Assembly: GCA_013407085.1 (NCBI GenBank)
Contig: JACCGJ010020209.1
Span: 1 to 64,000 of the forward strand
Source of the DNA: Atriophallophorus winterbourni
Lineage: Eukaryota; Platyhelminthes; Trematoda; Plagiorchiida; Microphallidae
Length of the DNA: 64,000 nucleotides
Reading direction: 5' to 3'
This document shows, piece by piece, positions 22,341 to 33,760 of this stretch; within the stretch, counting starts at the first letter, position 1; each line of letters starts with the position of its first letter. Position numbers and translations under genes: made by a program. The notes beneath the pieces were generated by a model, which worked only from the letters and a program-made list of their open reading frames with translations, searched no databases and had not been told where the DNA came from.

Positions 22341-25145
22341 GTGTTACATTCTAAAAACTCACTTAAATGCATCTATACCAATGCTCAAAGTTTGTTCAAC
22401 AAATTGACTGAACTGACCGAGCTGTGCAAACGATACACGCCAGACCTCGTTGCTGTTACTGAAACCTGGTTTCAATCCTGTATGACTGATAGTGAACTCT
22501 TAATCCCCAACATGATGCTAATACGGAACGATCGCCCAAGAAAAGGTGGTGGTGTGGCTTTATACTGTCACGAACGGCTTCAGTGCATGAAAATTCACGA
22601 TCCAAGACTTGATTTCGAAGATACCCTCTGGTGCAGTCTCACGAATGTGTCACAGGACGATTGCATTCTTGGAATCATATATCGCCCTCCAGCCTCGAAT
22701 GATACTCAGAATGACAGGTTATTACAAGCGCTAAATTACGCCGGAGAGAAGCGTAGCTCGCAATTACTACTCATCGGGGACTTCAATCTTCCTCATCTCT
22801 TTGCCAGGTCCGATCACCCTATACACACATTTGATCACAAATTTCGTGAGGTGATCGACATGATTCCACTGCATAATCATGTGTTTGACTTTACTCATAG
22901 AAGAGGATCAGAGTTGCCATCAATTTTGGATCTAATCTTTACTTCAGAGAAAACAGCAGTTGAGGGTGTTGACTACATTGCGCCCCTCGGTCGGAGTGAT
23001 CATCTGGTGCTAGCCTTTGAGTTTGTTTGCAGTGCTAGACGAGTTTGTGCGTCCTCCAAACAATTCAGAAAGATCGACTACGCTGGTCTACGTGGATCGC
23101 TTGGGCTAGTAAATTGGCAAGAACTTGATCAGCACAACACCGAAACACAATGCAGTGAGCTCACGAAAATACTTCAGTCAAACATAGATCATAATTCGCG
23201 ATTTGTTGATGAACGACGGGCAAGTGACTTCCGATTTAAGCTTCGCAGTCGCACAAAAAAATGGCTCGGGAAACGAAACTTTGCTTGGACTGAACACCGG
23301 AAGACCAGAACTGATGCCTCTTGGCAGCAATTTTCTAAAATTCGTAACAAAGTGAATGCTCTCGTCAAAGAGGACAAGCAATATTACCATCGCTCTCTGT
23401 CTTTGAAAATGGAAGAAAACCCTAAACTTCTCTATCGGATTGTCAATGCTCGGTCCAGTGTGAAACCAGGGGTGTTTCCTGTTATTTCTGAGAATGGATT
23501 AACAGTCACAGCAAAGGAAACGGCTGATACTCTCGCTCAATTTTATGAAAATGTGTTTAGCCCGATAACGGTTAGGGCGAATGAGAATTTACTGACATCG
23601 ATTGTATCTCAACAACTGAATAATATTGAGATTAATTCAGCGATTATACGAAGACACTTGTGTCGACTGAACCCTAGGAAATCTCCTGGAGCCGATGGAA
23701 TAACACCAGCACTACTAAAATCCTGTGACCAGCAGCTGTGTGAACCACTATGCCAATTGTTCCAACATTCCCTAACCGAAGGAGTGGTGCCAACAGAGTG
23801 GAAGACAGGAGTAATTTCACCAATTTATAAGGGTGGTAGCCGTTCAGATCCCGCGAACTACCGTCCTGTCACCCTACTCCCCGTGATATCCAAAGTGATG
23901 GAGCGCATAGTGACGGAAAATATAGTTCATCACTTGGAATCACAAAATATACTATCTGTCGCCCAGCATGGGTTTCGTAAAGCTCGCTCCTGCTTGACAA
24001 ACTTGCTGACGGTATTAAACGATTGGACCCAAACGGTTGACGCAGGAGACAGTGTGCACGCGTGCTATCTGGATATGTCGAAAGCTTTCGACAGAGTTGA
24101 TCACTTCCTGTTGCTACGGAAGCTGAAACAGATTGGTATTGACGGGCAGCTACTCGTGTGGTTCGAAAGCTACCTCAATGGGCGCAAGGCAACCGTTCGA
24201 GTTAACGGGGTACAATCACGAGCCATTAATACCTCCAGTGGTGTACCGCAAGGTTCCGTTCTCGGTCCAGTGCTTTTCTTAGTTTACATCAATGATTTAC
24301 CTGAGACGCTCTCATGCAAGGTAGTTCTTTTTGCGGATGATGTTAAACTTTGGATGCGAATAAAATCAACTGCAGACTGCGTAAAACTGCAAAGTGATTT
24401 AGATGCACTACACGAATGGTCAGTTAGAAATAAACTGCCGTTCAATTTTCAAAAATGCAAGTTACTGCAAATCGGTAAGCCCTTTCAGTACGAATATCAC
24501 TTTGGGCAGACGATTTTGAGCTGGACCGAATCGGAGAAGGATCTTGGAGTCTGGATATGTGGCAGCCTAAAGAACAGCGTGCATTGTGAGGTCATTTACA
24601 AGCGTGCTTCAAAGCTTCTAGGTATGCTTCGACGGATCTTCAGAACCTTTACGCCTGTAACGTTGCCAAGAATCATGAAGACCTACTTAATTCCCACAAT
24701 GGAACACGCATCGCAAGCATGGACTCCGTGGATGAAAAAAGATATATTCTTGCTTGACAGGATATATCATCGTGCAACTAAACTCGTGCGTGGTTTTCGA
24801 GACCTTACATACGAGGAAAGGTTGAAAAAGCTAAAGCTCCCCACTCCCCTTCAACGTAGACTTCGAAGTGACGTTATCATTACTTACAAAATATTGAATA
24901 CTCCAGATCATCCACTCAAACATTTGTTCAAATACCGTGAATCAGGAATTACACGTAGCCACTCAGCGGCACTACAAATTCCCCATTCCCGTACTAATTG
25001 TCGCCGATATTTCTATTCGGTACGTGTCTGTTTCCTGTGGAATGCCCTTCCCGAAGCAATTATCACCTCTCCCTGTATCCAAACATTCACTCGTACCTTG
25101 GACAATTATTTGTTACTTAACGATTTGACGATGCCTGTGTATTGA
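22341..25145 (+). CDS. CR1-A ORF2: endonuclease-reverse transcriptase (about 934 aa)
   Basis: Catalyses target-primed reverse transcription. APE-type endonuclease: CIYTNAQSLFNKL (Asn), VAVTETW (Glu), KGGGVALYC, GIIYRPPAS, LIGDFNLPHL and GRSDHLVLAF (SDH). Reverse transcriptase: RKSPGADGITPALLK, YRPVTLLPVISKVMERIV, AQHGFRKARSCLTNLL, YLDMSKAFDRVDH, SGVPQGSVLGPVLFLVYIN and catalytic LFADDVKLW, then the thumb and C-terminal region to 25145. No in-frame ATG precedes the endonuclease motif: the listed start is a GTG and the frame is open back to about 22278, overlapping the end of ORF1. Initiation by reinitiation, a non-AUG codon or -1 frameshifting is likely. Confidence 0.92.
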   Translation: MLHSKNSLKCIYTNAQSLFNKLTELTELCKRYTPDLVAVTETWFQSCMTDSELLIPNMMLIRNDRPRKGGGVALYCHERLQCMKIHDPRLDFEDTLWCSLTNVSQDDCILGIIYRPPASNDTQNDRLLQALNYAGEKRSSQLLLIGDFNLPHLFARSDHPIHTFDHKFREVIDMIPLHNHVFDFTHRRGSELPSILDLIFTSEKTAVEGVDYIAPLGRSDHLVLAFEFVCSARRVCASSKQFRKIDYAGLRGSLGLVNWQELDQHNTETQCSELTKILQSNIDHNSRFVDERRASDFRFKLRSRTKKWLGKRNFAWTEHRKTRTDASWQQFSKIRNKVNALVKEDKQYYHRSLSLKMEENPKLLYRIVNARSSVKPGVFPVISENGLTVTAKETADTLAQFYENVFSPITVRANENLLTSIVSQQLNNIEINSAIIRRHLCRLNPRKSPGADGITPALLKSCDQQLCEPLCQLFQHSLTEGVVPTEWKTGVISPIYKGGSRSDPANYRPVTLLPVISKVMERIVTENIVHHLESQNILSVAQHGFRKARSCLTNLLTVLNDWTQTVDAGDSVHACYLDMSKAFDRVDHFLLLRKLKQIGIDGQLLVWFESYLNGRKATVRVNGVQSRAINTSSGVPQGSVLGPVLFLVYINDLPETLSCKVVLFADDVKLWMRIKSTADCVKLQSDLDALHEWSVRNKLPFNFQKCKLLQIGKPFQYEYHFGQTILSWTESEKDLGVWICGSLKNSVHCEVIYKRASKLLGMLRRIFRTFTPVTLPRIMKTYLIPTMEHASQAWTPWMKKDIFLLDRIYHRATKLVRGFRDLTYEERLKKLKLPTPLQRRLRSDVIITYKILNTPDHPLKHLFKYRESGITRSHSAALQIPHSRTNCRRYFYSVRVCFLWNALPEAIITSPCIQTFTRTLDNYLLLNDLTMPVY

Positions 25146-25268
25146 CTCAGGGTAAGCATATTACTTGACTCCAGTGACATCGTATAATTGATTTTTTTAT
25201 ACCTCTTATTGAACGCATATTTACTATGATATGGTAATTGTGAAGCTATGTGCTTTTTGTAACCATAA

Positions 25269-25299
25269 ATTCTTGAATCTTGAATCTTGAATCTTGAAT
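25269..25299 (+). repeat. CR1-A 3' tail, (CTTGAAT)n
   Basis: Four copies of a 7-bp unit at the end of the element, as at 43297-43320 in copy 2. CR1-type elements typically end in short tandem repeats used in target-primed integration. Confidence 0.85.
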
Positions 25300-25321
25300 A
25301 TGCGGATCATGATCTTACTGT

Positions 25322-25363
25322 CCCTACCTGATGAGTGCAAACAGCCCGAAACCGGTCGTGGGG
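25322..25363 (+). ncRNA. Hammerhead ribozyme next to the CR1-A 3' end
   Basis: Stem I CCCTAC (25322-25327) pairs with GTGGGG (25358-25363), six pairs with one wobble. Core CTGATGA is 25328-25334. Stem II is GTGC/GCCC with a U-C mismatch and AAACA loop. GAAAC is followed by the palindromic stem III ACCGGT and C17, a GUC site cut between 25357 and 25358. It starts only about 20 bp after the retrotransposon tail, so CR1-A probably inserted into this repeat. Confidence 0.78.
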
Positions 25364-25639
25364 TGTGTGATGGAAATGCTTGTAAGCCTGTGTTTTGTTT
25401 TATGCGTAATAAACGCATTTGACCAATCGACTTCTCTTGTGTTATGGGATACGTGGATGAACACGATCGGCGTGAGACAAGTTGACCTTGACACAATAGA
25501 TGTGCGTGCGTGCGTGCATGCGTGTCACGTGGTTTATGTTCGACCGAGATGTAACAATTGGTCTGCGACTCGTTCACCTGAAATAAACAGACGCAATCTA
25601 TTCCGACTTCTCTCCTCAAACCGCCACTCGCTATAATTG

Positions 25640-26115
25640 GAATACATAAATTCTCGACAATTCTATCTCCTAGTAGTATTGCAGTATTCGGTTACACCAT
25701 GAATTTCTTTGCAGCTAAATAAAGCGTATTAAATTAAAGATGTTAATTCACGAATATGTGTTCTCCATATCTTGCTTCTTTTTGAGTTCTCCTTTTGTTT
25801 AAAGAAACAAAACATGATTTGCTAGAAAGTATGCAGACATTATTTCAAACCCTGCACCCAAAGTTTCCATAATTGATCGCCATATGCATTATATACACTG
25901 GCACAAATAATAAAATTTAACCTATTTTAATGAGGCTGCTTACTTCCGAATAGATTTTCACTATGCTGCAAGTCAACCCAATGGAGAAAACGGTTGGTTG
26001 CAAACTATGCCAACACTCCAACATTGTTATTAAGAAACGTCCAATTAGATATAAAACGGGTTTGTTGATAAATTGAACGATGGTGTCGAAGATTAAGACC
26101 TTCATCGTTCAAACA
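25640..26115. other. AT-rich spacer upstream of the Penelope-like fragment
   Basis: No reverse transcriptase motif of a Penelope-like element was found on either strand, although the endonuclease begins shortly downstream. Confidence 0.4.
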
Positions 26116-26179
26116 ATAGGACAACGTTCCCATGGCTGCTAGTCACTCAGCCAAGATATGCGCAGGTATTAGAGTAAAT

Positions 26180-26625
26180 ATAAGACAGGTAGAACTCTCC
26201 GCTCCGTATTAATGCATCTCAAAGATGAGACTCCTTTACGTTGTGCGACGAACTGCATCTACCAAATCAACTGCAAGGGTTGCGCGGGTGTTTACATTGG
26301 GCAAACGTCTAGAGAACTCTGTACTAGGGTAAACGAACACAGGAAACGAGTGGGAAAGCGACCCCGCAATCCCAGTGAATATCAATCACTGATTTGGGAT
26401 TCGGCCCTAGCTGAACACGTGCTAGACACTGGACACAGCGTAGATCTTGACAACGTGAAAATGATAAGACGGGGTGTGAAATCTTATAGGGAAAGACTTC
26501 ACGCCGAGGCTGTTGAAATAACAAAGGCTGGGGCGAATGCGGTGAACAAGGTGGATGGGTCGGATATCTCAACAATCTGGCGTTCGGTTCTGCAGCGGAT
26601 AAGGATTAACCAACATCACACCTAA
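26180..26625 (+). pseudogene. Penelope-like element, GIY-YIG endonuclease domain (RT missing)
   Basis: The open frame from 26212 has the PLE arrangement: CIYQINCKGCAGVYIGQTSR (cysteines then the VY/YIG pair), LCTRVNEHRKR (catalytic Arg/His region), and LAEHVLDTGHSVDLDNVKMI with a downstream ERLHAEAVEI, where Glu is the metal ligand. GIY-YIG nucleases fused to a telomerase-like RT are the mark of Penelope-like elements. Only the C-terminal nuclease remains; no RT is recognisable upstream. A hammerhead-like motif lies about 190 bp downstream, where PLE terminal repeats are known to carry such ribozymes. Confidence 0.85.
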
Positions 26626-26811
26626 TACGCACATTATTACGTAAGCAGTGTGTCGGCATACGCGGTCCTGTACAATTAATAAACAATTAGTGATGAACAC
26701 AGCAATTAGGAGTTGTGATCAATTATCTTGATCTCCCCTGTGTAGCTTAGTGAACTCAGGATTGGTCAAGAGAATGCCATTTATACCTGAACACTGTTCG
26801 TACCGACACCC

Positions 26812-26855
26812 TTGGTCTGACGAAGCTTTTGTGTTCACAAGCGAAACGTTACCAA
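26812..26855 (+). ncRNA. Hammerhead-like motif in the 3' region of the Penelope-like fragment
   Basis: TTGGT (26812-26816) pairs with ACCAA (26851-26855) as stem I. CTGACGA is 26817-26823. Stem II pairs GCTT with AAGC around an inner hairpin (GTG/CAC), preceded by an extra A after A9. GAAA is followed by the palindrome ACGT as stem III and U at position 17, with cleavage predicted between 26850 and 26851. The design matches the other hammerheads but the sequence is different. The extra A is atypical and could reduce activity. Confidence 0.6.
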
Positions 26856-26999
26856 AAACCTGCGATAACCGATTAATTGCAAACTTTATTTTCATAACTC
26901 TGCAACAGTTGAAAACCGTTCCAATGTACTGAGAACTATTTCGGAGCTGCAAAATGCATAAGCGATGAGCGGTAGTCATCAGTTTTCAGAGGGTTTGCA

Positions 27000-28185
27000 G
27001 AATAAAACCCTCGGGCACAATTCAAGTCTAGAAAGCGCCGAGAAGCCAGAGATAAATCGACTTCATAAGGACTGCATCAGAACGAGTCTGTGAACAATTG
27101 TCACCATACCCCGGAAACCATAAAACGGAGTATCAAAAGGCGATAGTTAGACAAAAATCTGCCGACTTTGTAGATTTTTATTGATTTATAATTATCGATT
27201 TTTCATCGCATACACTGGACCAATTTCGATTGTATGAAACTCCAGATTTTCGATGAAACGATGTTATCAATAGAAGCGGAAATGTTTAAACAGGAATCTC
27301 GATTCTATCTACATTTTATCGGATTGAAATGAAATCTGGAAAGAGACAAATTCATATCAATCATTCTACAGTGGCATGGGATATTTCCGTGCACAAATAC
27401 GTCTTTATGGACCACCAGACCAAAGGCTTTTAATAAGTAGTATTTTCAAGAGAAGTGTCAAATGTACATGATGCCACTTCTTAGATATACCATAAATCTC
27501 CACAATCGTCACGCAATGGATCGAAAGTAAATCTTGATTTTGGTGTTTAGGAAAGTCAAAAATACACTTACCGATATTGACCTGAAGTGGAAAGATACAA
27601 AGTTTAATCAGCTCTAAACGCAGAATCACAACAGTATGCAACATTGTGTAGTTTAAATAAATCGTTAAATTAATCGAAATACAGATAAATGAGTTGAAAA
27701 CAATATCAGGCATTGTAGTTAAATGCATTTGAGGTTCAGGCATTGAACTTTGATTTTACATGCATACATACATAGTGGCCAGGTTCAGTCAGTCCTGAAA
27801 TAGCGGAGAAGTGATCAACAGGGCTGTAATATAAAGCCACTTCAAATTGGGTTCTTACAAAGAACCTCGATGCTCAAATGATTAATGATTCTCGGTTAAC
27901 TGCTCAAAGCACTTATAAATGAACAAAGTAGTGTTTAGCTCACATTATTCGTACTGTAACAATGCTCAGGTTTACTGGCTATGACAACAGGGACGATGGT
28001 GCCAATTCAGATTTCAGAATCTGTTCCAATTTCGGTCATTTGAGGTGTTTTCCCCCTGAGGCGGACTCTCTCTGTGATTTTACTTTCTTTGTTCACTACA
28101 CAAACCACGTCCACCGGCAACTTTGATAAATAATCTAACATAAGAGAACGGTTCGAGCTACGAGATCCTCATGAAGGTAAAGATG
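27000..28185. other. AT-rich spacer
   Basis: No coding or RNA feature recognised. Confidence 0.4.
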
Positions 28186-28189
28186 GCAA

Positions 28190-28480
28190 ACGCTAGTCAC
28201 AATCGGTCGAAGTAGTACTGTGTGGACATGAATCATACCGGTTGGCACGATATCGATTGACAAATAACATGGAAGTGATAACCGTTTTGCGATGTCCCTA
28301 TATAACCTAGGTGGGTGTTTTTTGTTCTTTGTTATGTGCGTAAACAAGGCATTTCACTGATTCTCGTACTGTTGTGTTGTGGGATTCGTGAGTGAGTGTG
28401 ATTAAAGATGGTCAGGTTGACCTCAGGGATGTCTCGGGAGGCAATCAATAAGTCGGTGTGAATCACAGTCCGGTGAAGTG
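28190..28480. repeat. Interspersed repeat family P, copy 2
   Basis: Shares TACCGGTTG, ATTGACAAAT and a TATATAA block followed by TGTTTTTTGTT and TTGTGGGATTCGTG with regions at 20.4, 25.4 (TGTGTTATGGGATACGTG) and 55.6 kb. It links the family to the sequence downstream of the 25.3-kb hammerhead. Confidence 0.5.
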
Positions 28481-28813
28481 ATAAATATTAAATCGAGTGA
28501 CCATCAATCTGTAGAAACGGTGTAGGAAGTTCGGTCTCGATTGACTTGAAGTGGTTCTTTCCTGCTCACTTAGACTAGTTCTTGTCATGCGAATCAATTT
28601 TATGCACTGCAACTTTGAGTCTTCGCATCAATGATCCGAGAAACGTGTAGTTACATACTTACTTATTAAAGCAAAGGAAGAACGGTCATCTACCTACGTA
28701 ATTTCTACTTAATTCTAACGCGATAATCAAATCACTCTATGCAGTAAAAGTGAGCGAAATTATGTAAAATGTTTGTATTTTCGCGGGTTCATCTCCCAAA
28801 ATAGCGTAACTTG

Positions 28814-28968
28814 TGTGGAGTGGCTGTCAGCATGAATACTCATTGTCCAATCAGCATGCAGTAGCTGTCAGTGTATCTCTCTCTGTATTTTAATTCCCAT
28901 GAATGATTCATATGTTTGTTGACGTGTAGTGAATAAATATGTGTCGCTCTGATCTTGACTTTTCTACA
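28814..28968 (+). repeat. TRIM solo LTR with TSD
   Basis: A single 155-bp copy of the TRIM LTR flanked by ACTTG on both sides (28809-28813, 28969-28973). This is the product expected from recombination between the two LTRs of an integrated copy. Confidence 0.92.
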
Positions 28969-29096
28969 ACTTGTATGCTATTTCTCAAGGCATGCGGGAA
29001 CCGAATTCACTATCGCTACAAAATAAGTTTGAACAGCACGAATGAGGTCGTGATGTGTGTGATGAAAATGCATGTAAATGAATATTTTGGTTCATG

Positions 29097-30303
<1,207 letters not shown>

Positions 30304-30589
30304 TTAATTGATCGATCGAACGTTTTCTATGTTCATAATATCGCAACTTAGATTCGTATTCAATATTGTTTGCTTTGTTGGATATGAGTTTCATGGTGCA
30401 CATTAGTATAGCTATAATTTTAATGTTTCGATTTAATGTTTATTCCGTTTCAAAATAAACTATTGATAGCTATGTAGTAGTTTGGTTCACAGTTTTATTT
30501 CATAACACTTCATCGCATCAGTTTCGATTATAATAAAAAATCTTTTTCAACCTTTGTGAATCTCTCGGCTCACAGTTGATATTACCAAA

Positions 30590-33500
30590 TTAAATACTAT
30601 TTTTTATATACTTGAATGCGTTATTGTTGTTGATGTTGGCCACCCTCCGTTGTACGGCGTCAGTTACACGCTGACGGTGTGATCTGCTTTCAGCGGCGAT
30701 GAGCTGTATCTGGTCCGCCCCAGCTTGCAAAAGGCGCTTTACGCAATGCCTCCTAGCTTGCGGGGTCAATGCCAATAGCTTTCACATCAATTTTGCAACG
30801 TATATTCACCGCAAATTCTGTCTGCTCAAGTAGTCTACTAACTAATTGCAACTCACCATAGAGTAGATCTTTCGGGATACGACCATTTTCCATTCTGTAG
30901 ACATGACCAAGCCGCCGCAGGCGGCGTTGACTTAATAAGGTCAACATGCTCTGTAGACCAGCTTTTGAAAGTACTTCAGCATCAGTCACTCTGTCCATCC
31001 ACGATACGTTCAAGATACGACGGATGCTTCGTAGTTGGGAAGCATTTAGCTTCCGTTCGTGTCTTGCGTGGGTGGTCTAGGTTTCACTGCCGTACAGTAA
31101 AGCATTTAGTACGCACGCGCTGTATACTATCATCTTTGTCTTTACAGTCAGCTTGCGGTCACCATAAACGTTAGTTTTCAATCGGGGCAAAATGACAGCT
31201 GCATTGCCAATCCGCTTATCAATTTCCGTGTCTAGCGAGAGGGTACCGCCAAGGTTGAACCAATGTGTGTGAATTGATGTAGTGATTCAAGCTGACTGTT
31301 GTCAACAGTGATGAAGGGAGGCGATACAGTCCCATGACCAAGGACGTTGTTTTTGCTCATGCTGATTGTTAGCCCAAACTATTGCATGCCAACGAAAGAA
31401 AAAATCCATTAGCGACTGAAGGTGCTATTAGGGGTCAGCAATAAAAGTTGTATCACGGATTAGCGCATTTCGTGCCTTGGTTTTGGTCAGTCAACCGGTT
31501 CAGGTTAAAAAGCATGCAATCGTTTGGCGTGCGTAGTTAAATGCCTTCTGTCCTTTTCCTGAAAGCGTGATTCAGAAGCAGAGCAAAGAAAATGCCGAAC
31601 AACGTGGGAGCTAGAATACACCCTTGTTTGACGCTTCGTCGAATTCTAAAGGTTTTCGAAAAAAACCGTTAGAATGGGCTGAGCATTTCATGCCTGAGTT
31701 GAACGAAATAACGAGTTTGAGCAGTCTTGGTGGGCAGCATATCACATCAAGCATTTTAAAAAGGCCCTCCATGCTGACGTAGTCGAATCAATAAAAACAG
31801 CGTATAATTCCATACGCTGTTCCTGACACTTTTCTCTGGGAGAAGATCATGTCAACGGTTTACCTTCCCTTACGGAAACCACATTGAGATTCGAAATTAC
31901 TTTTATCAGCCAGATTTTGTAGCCAGATCTGTAAGAATTTAGCAAACAATTCGAATGAAAGATTCAGAAGGAAGATTCGTCTGTAATTGTTGCAGCCGCA
32001 CATGTGGCTCTTATTCTTAAAAAGCGTGATGAACTTTGTGGTTCGCATCTCTTGTATGAAAGACATCCCTCCTGCCAGCATTCAAGTAGAAAATGGTGAA
32101 GATGTTGTAATAGTGCTACTCTATAGCATTTTATGATCTCGGGTGGAATTCCGTCTTCGCCAGGGGCCTTCACCTTTAACAAGCTGTTGATTACCCTATT
32201 GAGCTCATCGAGAGTAGGAGGTGTATCTAGATATTCAACGGTCGGCAACCGGAGTACAGAAAAAAGAAGTGCTCTACCCAACTTTCAACTTTTTGATTTT
32301 TGTCGACAATCAGGCTTAATGGGAGCCGTTTTAAGTTTGTTTGGGCCAATGGCTCGCTTGATCCCATCATACTAACCGTGAAACATTGCGCTATCCGCAG
32401 CTTTTTGGATATTTAATCTGATTTCAATCCTATTGTCGTTTGCACATCGCCTTGAAGTTTGTTGGACCTGATTTTTAGCTGATCATAGAAGTCGAAATTT
32501 TCATCTGTTGGCCTAAATTTGAATTTCAGGATTGCTGACAGTTTCACATCCAACATAGCAGTCATCTTAGCAGCTTTTGCTCCGACCCAGTCGCTCGTTC
32601 TAGCTTTCTTCAGACCTTACTTGGAAAGTGCCACTCGGCAAATGCAGATTTTTATCGATTTCCAGTTTTTCGAATCAGTTTCGAGTGATTTGTCTTGTTG
32701 AACTCGGTTGTGAAGACTTTTGCTAATAGTGCATTAAGATTGGTTTCGCACATTCCTCGGCTTAGCAGACAATTTGGTGCAGTGAAATGTCGTGTGTGGA
32801 AGCTTAAGGCTTTCACAGACAAGTGAATAATCAGTGTCGCAGTCTGCTCTTTGTTATGATCTGGTGAGGAGCACGTTTCCTATATTAGTGCGCTCAACAA
32901 GAATAAGATCACGCTGATGTTAATGCTTAGAGCGAGGATGTTTGAAAGAAAGTGTTACTGATATGAAGACTGAATTGTGTGCACATTTTCAGAAAAAAGT
33001 TGTCCATTTTTATTGGTTTTACCTACACCGAAACTCCGAGACAGTTCTGCCAAGAATCGTAATCTGCACCAATTCTGGCATTGAGATCACCCAATACCAC
33101 TACACAGTTTAGCTGTGGCATGTTTTCGAGGACTGTTGTGAGGTTATTATGAAAAGCGTCTTTTTAACAGGCGTTGCAGATAGCGTCGGTGCATAAACGT
33201 TGACCAACTTAATGGTTCCTCAGATTTCAAGTCCAAATCCATTCGCACCCGCTGCTTCTCGTTTCTGTTGTATTTAATATGTCGTTTCGCGCAGCAAACC
33301 CAACAACATGCATTCGAGGCTCATCGAAATATCTTCCTTTAAACAAAATGTGTAATCGCCTTCTGTTGTCTTACCAGCATCTTGTAATCGCATCTCTTGC
33401 AGGGCAGCCACGTCGACATTTAGCCTCTTTAGCTCATTGCTGACTTTCTTACGCCTCTGTATTCGAGACGTCGTCATAAAATCCTGGAATCATGGACCGG

Positions 33501-33760
33501 CCGTTCCAGGTTCTTAGTTTCAGAACAGACATTAGTTGTTCAGTATTTCGATTAGCTTGTCGATTGATTCCCAATCCCCATGCACCCAATGAGGATAGCG
33601 GACCGTTGCGAGACATGTACCTTATTGATTCGGTGATGCCCAGATTGAGGCGGGCGGTAGCGGTACAATGAGACCTGAAATTCTCTCCCAACGTCGGAAG
33701 CAGCCTCAAGCGCTGAGCTCTAGGCCAATCAAGCCATTGTTGCTTATGGATGGATCAAAC
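30590..33760 (-). pseudogene. Old RTE-like non-LTR retrotransposon relic
   Basis: Aligns along its length with the younger copy at 57.4-61.3 kb: C-terminal WMDRVTDAEVLSKAGLQSML and NGRIPKDLLYGELQL near 30.8-31.0 kb, RT pieces (NYRRIFLLNLSFELFAKFLQ, SQCGFRKGR) near 31.9-32.1 kb, KAPGEDGIPPEIIKC at 32.1 kb, endonuclease pieces (LNVDVAALQEMRLQDAGK) at 33.3-33.5 kb. Many frameshifts and stops. Non-functional. Confidence 0.88.

Larger units (their letters stand above)
20539..25299 (+). mobile_element. CR1-like non-LTR retrotransposon CR1-A, copy 1 (apparently intact)
   Basis: Closely matches 38566-43320 from TCAGATATCATTGAACTCG to a CTTGAAT tandem tail, while the flanks differ. Two independent insertions therefore define both ends. 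It has a 5' UTR of about 366 bp, ORF1, ORF2 and a 3' UTR of about 120 bp followed by four copies of a 7-bp tail unit. Both ORFs are open. No obvious target-site duplication is seen, as is usual for CR1. Confidence 0.92.

Noticed and set aside
26719..26979. Minus-strand 86-aa frame over the Penelope 3' region.
   Set aside because: No similarity noted and it covers the hammerhead-like motif; the plus strand explains the region better.
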